Assembly (NCBI GenBank): GCA_014896635.1
Contig: JADBKA010000126.1
Coordinates: 1-12,928 of the forward strand
Length of the DNA stretch: 12,928 nucleotides
Direction: 5' to 3'
From: Ktedonobacteraceae bacterium
GTDB taxonomy: Bacteria > Chloroflexota > Ktedonobacteria > Ktedonobacterales > Ktedonobacteraceae
Shown: one piece after another, positions 7,844 to 12,928 of the stretch
Numbering within the stretch: position 1 is the first letter of the stretch
How the letters are laid out: every line of letters starts with the position of its first letter
Program-made: the position numbers and the translations under genes
The notes under the pieces: model-generated
Databases searched by the model: none
The model's input: the letters and a program-made list of their open reading frames with translations, nothing else
What the model was told of the DNA's origin: nothing

Positions 7844-8155
7844 ATGGCAGAAATCAATAGGGCAGAGGTCATGGACGCTCTGCATGAGTGTTATGACCCT
7901 GAGATCCCGGTCAATATTGTTGACCTGGGCCTGGTCTATGACGTTGATATTGATGATGAGGCGGGGAGCGTGCATATCACCATGACGTTGACGGCGATGG
8001 GCTGTCCGATGGCAGGTGATGTTATCTCCGAGGTTGAGATGCGCGTGAGCGAGGTTGAGAACGTCAAAAGCTGCAAGGTCGATCTGACTTTTGACCCCCC
8101 CTGGTCTCCCGACCGTATGACAGAGGATGCCAAATGGGAACTGGGCCTGGTATAA
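7844..8155 (+). CDS. DUF59 / MIP18 family Fe-S assembly factor, SufT-like
   Basis: This 103-residue single-domain DUF59 protein resembles SufT and the PaaD N-terminal domain, which help mature Fe-S proteins. It shows the family N-terminal signature DPEIPVNIVDLGLVYDV (18-34), the conserved reactive cysteine C54 in MGCPMAGD, and the C-terminal FDPPWSPDRMTEDAK (83-97) typical of SufT-like members. The start at 7844 has AAGGAG 10 bases upstream; an in-frame ATG at 7814 would add ten residues and has no ribosome site. It has its own strong promoter, so it is probably expressed independently and steadily. No suf or isc genes are in the window, but two Fe-S clients (LeuC and the Dna2-like protein) are nearby. 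Assignment to the family is secure; the exact client is not. Confidence 0.9.
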   Translation: MAEINRAEVMDALHECYDPEIPVNIVDLGLVYDVDIDDEAGSVHITMTLTAMGCPMAGDVISEVEMRVSEVENVKSCKVDLTFDPPWSPDRMTEDAKWELGLV

Positions 8156-8226
8156 AGCGAGAGTCCAGGAACCCAGGCGTACCGGCCAGACCGGCGAGGC
8201 CGGCGAGCGGACCAGCGGATCGGATA

Positions 8227-8252
8227 CCTCTTGACGAAAAGAGGATGTTTTT
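8227..8252 (+). terminator. Weak terminator-like hairpin overlapping the tRNA promoter
   Basis: CCTCTT (8227-8232) pairs with AAGAGG (8239-8244) around GACGAA, and a run of five T follows at 8248-8252. It could end the DUF59 transcript. Its left arm and loop contain the -35 box of the tRNA promoter. Confidence 0.35.
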
Positions 8253-8260
8253 GCTATACT
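8231..8260 (+). promoter_or_regulatory. Promoter of tRNA-Pro
   Basis: TTGACG (8231-8236) and TATACT (8255-8260) are separated by 18 bp. The predicted start near 8267 gives a short 5' leader before the mature tRNA. Confidence 0.7.
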
Positions 8261-8278
8261 AATGCCATCCAGAAGGAA

Positions 8279-8352
8279 CGGGGTGTGGCGCAGCCCGGTA
8301 GCGCACTTCAATGGGGTTGAAGTGGTCGGAGGTTCAAATCCTCTCACCCCGA
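8279..8352 (+). tRNA. tRNA-Pro (anticodon GGG)
   Basis: A full cloverleaf folds: acceptor CGGGGTG (8279-8285) with CACCCCG (8345-8351), D stem GCGC/GCGC, anticodon stem CTTCA/TGAAG, and anticodon loop ATGGGGT with anticodon GGG at 8313-8315 followed by G37. The variable loop is 5 nt and the T stem GGAGG/CCTCT has one G-T pair, with T loop TTCAAAT. The discriminator is A8352. The next bases are CCG, so the 3' CCA is not encoded. It reads CCC (and CCU) codons. Confidence 0.96.
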
Positions 8353-8361
8353 CCGGCCATC

Positions 8362-8404
8362 AGGCGGGAGGTTCGTTCACAAGACGGCTTCCCGCCTTGT
8401 TTTA
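8362..8404 (+). terminator. Rho-independent terminator of tRNA-Pro
   Basis: AGGCGGGA (8362-8369) pairs with TCCCGCCT (8390-8397) and is followed by TGTTTTA. It begins 10 bases after the mature tRNA end. Confidence 0.7.
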
Positions 8405-8473
8405 TACCATTCGTCAAAAAGCCCCACCACGAAAAAATCAGCAATGGGAGATTAACTGGGAGAATACCCCGAA

Positions 8474-9067
8474 TTAGTCTTGTTTCTTCAGCTTCCTACC
8501 CCCCTGCCTCCTGCCTTGTGGCTTCTTACCCCCCTTTCCATTTTCTCCAAACACGCCATCCCACGTTTCTACTACTTCTTCCTGCATCGATGGCAGCAGA
8601 TGTCCATATACCCTCAATGTAATAGAGATGTCACTATGCCCCAACAATTCCTGGATCACCTTAATATTCACACCCATACACATTAAGATGGTAGCTGCAC
8701 TATGGCGCAGATCATGGAAATGAATATCAGGCAGCCCCGCCTCCTTTAAGAACTTCCTAAACTTTTCACCCATGTGGTTAGGATGCAGATAACCACCGCT
8801 GAGATTAGGAAACACGAGATCATTGTCTTGCCATTGTTTAGCAGCTTTCCGCAATTCCAACTGCTGATCTCGATGCCGTTTCAGCATATCCAGAAGAAAC
8901 CCCGGTAAACTAACCCACCTCTTGCCAGCCGATGTCTTAGGTTCACCCACAACATACCCATATCCGGCAATATAATCAACTGAATGCAGCACCAATAAAC
9001 GGCTATGCTCAAAATCAACATTCGACCAGTGCAAAGCCAGCAACTCCCCACGACGCGAAGCAGGCAG
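8474..9067 (-). pseudogene. Tyrosine recombinase/phage integrase, 5'-truncated catalytic domain
   Basis: This is the C-terminal catalytic half of a phage-type integrase. The visible catalytic set is complete: Arg in SRRGELLALHW close to the break, Lys in GEPKTSAGKRW, H-x-x-R in FHDLRHSAAT, His in LGHSDISIT, and the Tyr nucleophile in LRVYGHLLP, followed by a Lys/Gly/Gln-rich tail. The N-terminal arm and SAM-like domains (normally about 150-200 residues) are missing. Recognisable sequence stops at an in-frame TAG (9068-9070), and the only in-frame start downstream of it is a TTG. The composition is visibly AT-richer than the flanks. It sits 122 bp from the 3' end of tRNA-Pro and points toward it, the usual place for the integrase of an element inserted into a tRNA. 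Probably a dead remnant of the element's recombinase. Confidence 0.88.
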
Positions 9068-9124
9068 CTAGAAGGGAGGGACAGTGTGCTGATGGCTCAG
9101 GATGCTCGATGGGGAATGATTCAT
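9068..9124 (-). pseudogene. 18-codon start remnant in frame with the integrase fragment
   Basis: An ATG at 9124, with AAAGGAGGAG six bases upstream (9131-9140), opens 18 codons that end at TAG 9068-9070. The reading frame is exactly that of the integrase fragment after the stop. The strong ribosome site suggests the 5' end of a real gene was joined here to the integrase 3' half by a deletion. The peptide itself is not recognisable. Confidence 0.35.
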
Positions 9125-9481
9125 GATCTTCTCCTCCTTTCATGATCTCTGAGGTCTGTATTCACCTCTACAGTGTGTCACAGGAGGGAAAGCTGTTCAT
9201 GGAGCTTTCTTTCTTGACCTTGATCTCGCTTACCGTTCAGCTTACAAGTGCGGCTGTAGTGCTGTCCTCCCCTCCCCCCATGCTGCCCCTTCTCTGCTTC
9301 CCCCCTCCCCTCCCTTGCCTTCCCCTGCTCCCGTGCTCCCCCCCTCGACCAGGTATACTGAGCTTCGTTGAGGGTTCCGGGCAGGACCCCACAGCAACAG
9401 GCGCTCTGCTCAGAGGTCCCACGAAGACTCACCAGGACTCACGAGCAGGATTCAGGAGAACAGAGGGAGGCATGCGAACCG
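9071..9481. other. Gene-poor stretch between the integrase remnant and the ubiquitin-like/WD40 gene
   Basis: About 400 bp without a convincing gene. It contains a 10-bp direct repeat (TTCATGATCT at 9120-9129 and 9139-9148), the C-rich tract described separately, and a TATACT at 9354-9359 that could be a -10 box but lacks a -35. A plus-strand frame from an ATG at 9199 (AGGAGGG ten bases upstream) to 9507 would give 102 residues with a hydrophobic N-terminus. Most of it is translated from the C-tract and it overlaps the next gene, so I do not call it. Confidence 0.4.
9264..9345 (-). repeat. C-run tract; G-quadruplex motif on the minus strand
   Basis: The plus strand is almost all pyrimidine, with C-runs of 6, 4, 3, 4, 3 and 7 between 9300 and 9345 separated by loops of 1, 1, 7, 4 and 5 bases. 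The minus strand therefore meets the usual four-G-tract pattern several times over. It lies about 140 bp upstream of the start of the ubiquitin-like/WD40 gene. Confidence 0.7.
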
Positions 9482-11078
9482 ATGGCACTTCGACAGATTC
9501 TGATTGAACATCCCTTCCGGCAAGGGAAACAGCAGTCCGCCTGTCTGCGGGTACGGGTAGACGACCGGGCCGAACTGGGACCCTGGGTCACAACGCTGGC
9601 AGCCCGCCTGGGATACCCGCTCGTTGATTCCTTTGGCGCTCCCCTCACTTATCGTTTGCGCACCGGTGCAGGGGGGCCTCTGCTGCCATCCACCGGACGC
9701 CTGGCCGATTTCGCCGTCCCCCGCCGACTGTCGGCTGGTCCTGGAACCCGACCCCGTCGGCCCCCATGCATTTCCCACGCTCCCGTTGCCAGGGACCTCC
9801 TGCTCACCGGATCAGACAGAGCTGAGTGTCTGTGCTCCCCCGGCTCTGCCTGCTGCTCCCCATCCTCCGCGTCTTCCGCGTCCGCCGCACACTCCACTCA
9901 CGAGTCGGCGAGCGCTGATACGGGTCGGTATCCTGACCACCTTCAGTCTGCTGGGACTGGGAACCGGCATGACCACTGCCTTCGCACAACGTGTCCTGGG
10001 CCTCCATCCAGCAGGACCGATGGGAACGCGCCCTGCGGCATCTGCACCTTCAGCATCTGCGCCTTCGGCTCTCACCCCTGCGCCCTCTGTACAGCCAACG
10101 CTCACGCGGCACACCGTATTCCGCCATCATCACCATCCGGTGAGAGCCGTGACGTGGGCGCCGGATGAGCGCCTGCTCGCCAGTGGCGATGACGACGGCG
10201 TTGTGTGGGTGTGGCGCCCTGATGGCAGCGTGCTCCATGCCCTGGCGCTCCACGCCCCGATCCGTGCCGTTGCCTGCTCGCCTGATGGCGGACAACTGGC
10301 CGTCGGTGGAGATCGCATCGTTGCCTTCTTCGATGTCCACACCCCGGCCTTGCTTGCCAGGCGCAGCGCGTCTCACACGGCGCCGGTGACGGCGCTCGGC
10401 TGGACCGGCACGCCAGCACCCCAGGCATCTCCCCAGGGAACTCCACCGCTTGCCGTTTCTGCCAGCAGTGACACACAGGCCATCGTCTGGAGCGCGTCCT
10501 CTCACGAGCCTCAGGTCGTGTTCCGCCAGCATACCGCGCCCATTGAGGCTCTCACGATCCAGGGAGAGATCGTGGTCACTGCTTCTGCGGGTGGAGTCGC
10601 TCGTGTCTGGAATGCGCGCAGCGGGCAAGAGCTTCATGGCTCTTATGCTCCCACGCAGCGGCCACTGCGGGCAGCCACGCTCTCGGCGCAAGGGGTGCTT
10701 GCCCTGGGTGGGGATGACGGCGTGGTCTATCTGTGGACAGAAGGACGCGCCTGCACTCGCCAGAGCTCCGGCGCCTTCGGCTGGCAGTGTCTGGATGCCG
10801 CTCGCTCTCTTCACGAACCACCGAGCCAGACCCGCCAGACAGGCGCGCTGCGAGCCGTCGCCTTTGCTCCTGATGGCGCCGTACTGGCGAGTGGCGGAGA
10901 GGATTATCCCCTGCTGCTGTGGTCTGTCCCAACGCTGTCTCCGCTGCCGGTCCAGCCACAGCAGGAAGCGCTCACGGCTGTTGCGTGGTCTCCTTCCGGT
11001 CGGTGGCTGGCGGTAGCGAGCGGAGCGGAGGTGACGCTCTGGCAGTTGCAGGAAGCCGGGAACGGTGGGCATCCCTGA
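9482..11078 (+). CDS. Ubiquitin-like (YukD/EsaB-type) domain + hydrophobic segment + seven-bladed WD40 protein, split by a +1 frameshift
   Basis: Two overlapping frames form one protein. Frame A starts at the ATG 9482 (GGGAGG 11 bases upstream) and gives a beta-grasp, YukD/EsaB-like domain: CLRVRV strand, WVTTLAARLGYPL helix, DSFGAPLTYRLR, LPSTGRLADFAVP. The pattern then continues only in frame B as ADCRLVLEPD, so skipping one C in the run 9718-9722 restores it. The joined product is 531 residues: ubiquitin-like 1-88; Pro-rich linker 94-141; SRRALIR plus a hydrophobic stretch (about 145-164) ending in AFA (166-168), which reads as a transmembrane anchor or an internal Tat-like signal; an Ala/Ser/Pro linker; and seven WD40 blades (about 215-531), for example VRAVTWAPDERLLASGDDD and LTAVAWSPSGRWLAVAS. 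Frame B alone is open from 9624. Decay, programmed frameshifting or a sequencing error are all possible. Function unknown; WD40 propellers usually bind partners. Confidence 0.75.
9716..9725 (+). other. +1 frameshift point at a C5 run
   Basis: Frame A reads GTC CCC CGC; leaving out one C of the run 9718-9722 gives GTC CCC GCC and continues the ubiquitin-like domain into the WD40 frame. CCC-C is a known +1 slip-prone context for tRNA-Pro. A simple one-base insertion or read error fits equally well. Confidence 0.6.
10038..10067 (+). repeat. 15-bp tandem repeat coding for ASAPS
   Basis: Two nearly identical 15-bp units (10038-10052 and 10053-10067) differ at two positions and encode ASAPS-ASAPS in the linker between the hydrophobic segment and the first WD40 blade. 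A degenerate third unit (ALTPA) follows. Confidence 0.7.
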
Positions 11079-11086
11079 CCTGCCAT

Positions 11087-11119
11087 CCGCTTTCTTCGTT
11101 GAGAAGCGGTCTCTCTTTT
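11087..11119 (+). terminator. Terminator-like hairpin after the WD40 gene
   Basis: CCGCTT (11087-11092) pairs with AAGCGG (11104-11109), extendable with one bulge, and is followed by TCTCTCTTTT. It lies 9 bp after the WD40 stop codon, so part of the transcription may end before the C26-like gene. Confidence 0.5.
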
Positions 11120-11207
11120 GTACAGGATCATCCCCTGTGGTTCACCCAGGCAAGGGACGCAGAGGCGCTCTTGCTCTCTTCAAGAAAGTCAAGAAAGGAC
11201 ACAATGC

Positions 11208-12689
11208 ATGACGACAAAGCAGACCCACAAGCAGATTCACGAGAGGCTACGCTCAGAGAGAGCCGAAGCCGAGCATGGCGCAGGGCTGCTCCTGGAGGAG
11301 CAAGAGCGCGCGCCGGCAGAGGGGAGCGACGATTTCGAGAGAGATCGTCCGATTATTGGCATGCCTTTGCCCGTCCAGCAAGGGGAGCACGGGCTGATTC
11401 TGCTGGCAGATGCCATTGGCGCATGGGCGGTCGAGCGCATGAGCGCCAGACTCTTGCTGCTGCCCCTGTGGCCGTTCCCTCCCCACCGGCACCTCTACCA
11501 GTCGCTCTGGCCGCTCATGCAGGCGATAGATGGCCTCTTCTTGCCCGCCGGTCTCCAGGGAAGCGACTGGTATACGCTCTGGAAAACCAGCCGCCAGCAG
11601 CCCGACCCGGCAGGCTGGCCGCTGTGCTGGGAGCTGGCGCTGGCACAACTGGCGACGGTCATCGGCATGCCGTTGCTGGCGGTGGGGGATGGGGCGGAGA
11701 AGTGGAATAGCGCGCTGGGAGGCAAACGGGGGAACAGACCTGGAAACCAACTGGGAGCAGACGGACGCGACGGAGGCGACGGAGGCGAGGAACGCGATGA
11801 TCCCCTGAAAGGGGCGGCGTCTCCAGCAAGAACAGCCCACGCCGCGGCTGCTCCCCCCCTCTCGCCGGATGCCTGGGAGCGTCACCGCCTGCGTGTGCGC
11901 GCTCACAGCACCCTGGCCTGCGTCCTTCAGGCGGCTCTTGCTCGCCAGACCGGTGAGCAGCAGCCCTGGGAACTGGCCTTTCTGCCCCAACAGGCTATCG
12001 AGCGCCTGGCCCCCGGCCTGCGCTCGTGCGCGCAATCAGAGGCCGGGACGGTGGTCGGCTTTGAACGGGGCGATGGCCTCTTCGGGGTCGGCATGCTGGG
12101 ACGACTGGACTGGGGACTCGATCAGCTCTACGGCGCCACGCTCTTTGAGGCGTTTGTGCAGGCCTGCCGTGCTTTTGATCACACCTGGCGCCAGACAGGG
12201 GCGGCCTGGGAAGAAGCACGCGATGTCATCTGCACAACGGTCGCTGAACTGGTCGCACAAGGGCAACCCTTGATCCCGGCCACTGAACAGGCACATCAGG
12301 CGCCCCACATTCGGCACCTCTCTTCACCTCTCTCTTCACCTCATCCTCCTCATCCTCGACCCCATTTCCATCCTCATCCCCAGTCGTCTGCTGTGCCGCA
12401 GGTTTCGCCGCAGGCTTCTTCAGACGCTTCTGTCCTGACACAAAGAGCGATGGGACGGCGCTCTTCTCGCCAGCGTTTCCCTCTCCCAACGAAAGAGGAA
12501 CGCATCAGAAGCCGCTGGTACCGTTTACGCGGGACAAGACAGGTTATGCCTGCTCTGGCCGCGCACACTGATCAGCCAGACAGGGGAGCTTCTCAGACCC
12601 TGAGGACAGGGACAGACAGCATACAGAGGAGACGGAAGACCCTACGAACACCACATGAACAACAAAAACGGCATGAACGGCATGAATAG
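11208..12689 (+). CDS. Peptidase C26 (class I glutamine amidotransferase-like) homologue lacking catalytic residues
   Basis: The 493-residue protein has the fold signature of the C26/PuuD gamma-glutamyl hydrolase family. It shows RPIIGMPL (47-54), IDGLFLPAG (107-115), a nucleophile-elbow region MPLLAVGDGAEKWNSALGG (154-172), QQAIERLAPGLR (261-272), and LFGVGM...LFEAFVQAC (291-320). In active members the elbow reads GICRG-x-Q...N-x-ALGG; here the Cys is Gly160 and the Arg is Asp161. The WHPE motif is also gone (GMLGRLDW at 295-302). It is therefore a pseudoenzyme, perhaps a binding protein. A low-complexity insert (about 176-220, with a 9-bp tandem DNA repeat at 11769-11786 coding DGG) separates the halves. 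The C-terminus (about 365-493) is His/Pro-rich and then Arg-rich. The start at 11208 has AAAGGA 8 bases upstream; an earlier in-frame ATG at 11118 lacks a ribosome site. It follows the WD40 gene and precedes a membrane gene. Confidence 0.75.
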   Translation: MTTKQTHKQIHERLRSERAEAEHGAGLLLEEQERAPAEGSDDFERDRPIIGMPLPVQQGEHGLILLADAIGAWAVERMSARLLLLPLWPFPPHRHLYQSLWPLMQAIDGLFLPAGLQGSDWYTLWKTSRQQPDPAGWPLCWELALAQLATVIGMPLLAVGDGAEKWNSALGGKRGNRPGNQLGADGRDGGDGGEERDDPLKGAASPARTAHAAAAPPLSPDAWERHRLRVRAHSTLACVLQAALARQTGEQQPWELAFLPQQAIERLAPGLRSCAQSEAGTVVGFERGDGLFGVGMLGRLDWGLDQLYGATLFEAFVQACRAFDHTWRQTGAAWEEARDVICTTVAELVAQGQPLIPATEQAHQAPHIRHLSSPLSSPHPPHPRPHFHPHPQSSAVPQVSPQASSDASVLTQRAMGRRSSRQRFPLPTKEERIRSRWYRLRGTRQVMPALAAHTDQPDRGASQTLRTGTDSIQRRRKTLRTPHEQQKRHERHE

Positions 12690-12706
12690 CCTATCAGGAG
12701 GATACT

Positions 12707-12928
12707 ATGATTGTGATGAAGCTCTCTCTGGTCTCCCCTGCCGGAACGGCTTCCCGTCCTCGGAAGAGGCGGAGACAGGAAACGCTTCCGGCATTCCCTC
12801 GCTGGTTAGGACTGGTACTGTCCCATCCCTCCCTGCGCTGGTGCAGGTATGGGGCTTTTGTGCTGATGAACCTGCTCTCCGCCTCGTTTTATCCGGTTGC
12901 CAGACTCTCCCTGGAGCGGATCGATCCG
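12707..12928 (+). CDS. Unrecognised protein with a predicted membrane segment, N-terminal part (runs off the right edge)
   Basis: Seventy-four codons are visible. The start has a near-perfect AGGAGG five bases upstream and comes 17 bp after the C26-like stop, so the two genes are almost certainly one transcript. The first 26 residues are basic (RPRKRRRQ around 17-24). A moderately hydrophobic segment follows (about residues 34-40), then a clearer one (about 48-65, containing GAFVLMNLLSASFYPVARL), which looks like a first transmembrane helix with a positive cytoplasmic N-terminus. I cannot assign a family. Position and orientation suggest a membrane partner of the two preceding genes, which is inference. 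Confidence 0.6.
   Translation, partial: MIVMKLSLVSPAGTASRPRKRRRQETLPAFPRWLGLVLSHPSLRWCRYGAFVLMNLLSASFYPVARLSLERIDP

Noticed and set aside
9199..9507. 102-residue frame with a fair ribosome site and hydrophobic N-terminus
   Set aside because: Most residues come from the C-run tract, it overlaps the start of the next gene, and nothing in it resembles a known protein.
9723..10168. Continuation of frame A past the frameshift as a 266-codon protein
   Set aside because: After the C5 run it becomes Cys/Ser/Arg-rich shadow sequence of the WD40 frame; the domain pattern continues in the other frame.
10919..11710. 263-codon plus-strand frame bridging the WD40 and C26-like genes
   Set aside because: Out of frame with both recognised proteins and Arg/Ala/Gly-rich; a shadow.
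8353..12928. Second attachment-site copy of the tRNA 3' end
   Set aside because: I scanned for a repeat of the T-arm/acceptor sequence and found none in the window, so no att site is annotated.
1..12928. CRISPR array or complete insertion sequence
   Set aside because: No regularly spaced repeats and no transposase with flanking inverted repeats; the Cas4-like domain is part of a Dna2-like fusion, not a cas locus.

Overview
The window looks like a chromosomal segment of a moderately GC-rich bacterium. My best guess is Chloroflexota, probably class Ktedonobacteria. That placement is an inference from the style of the proteins (large WD40 proteins, a Dna2-like nuclease-helicase, a SufT-like DUF59 protein); no rRNA or other marker gene is present to prove it. 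Many genes have clear Shine-Dalgarno sites, and several sigma70-type promoters can be read directly.

Left part (1-3300), minus strand: a small unknown protein (2807-3241) ends in a rho-independent terminator. About 260 bp dense in inverted repeats follows, then an extended -10 promoter that drives leuC-leuD (3-isopropylmalate dehydratase, leucine biosynthesis) and the 5' end of a pyruvate/2-oxoacid dehydrogenase E1 alpha gene that leaves the window.

Centre (3400-8410), plus strand: a 1076-residue Dna2-like protein with a Cas4/RecB-type Fe-S nuclease domain in front of an SF1 (UPF1/Dna2 type) helicase, followed after 27 bp by a ribokinase-family (PfkB) gene. A DUF59/SufT-like Fe-S assembly gene has its own near-consensus promoter. 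Next comes tRNA-Pro(GGG) with its own promoter and terminator.

Right part (8410-12928): this resembles an accessory region that begins at the 3' end of the tRNA. First is a 5'-truncated tyrosine recombinase of AT-richer composition, pointing toward the tRNA. Then comes about 400 bp without a convincing gene, including a strong C-run/G-quadruplex tract. After that lie three plus-strand genes. The first encodes a ubiquitin-like (YukD/EsaB-type) domain, then a Pro-rich linker, a hydrophobic segment and a seven-bladed WD40 propeller; it is split by a +1 frameshift at a C5 run. The second is a peptidase C26 (class I glutamine amidotransferase-like) homologue that has lost its catalytic Cys, His and Glu and carries a His/Pro-rich and Arg-rich tail. 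The third is the start of an unrecognised membrane protein. These three genes are the best candidate for an undescribed system. The sequence supports domain assignments but no mechanism.
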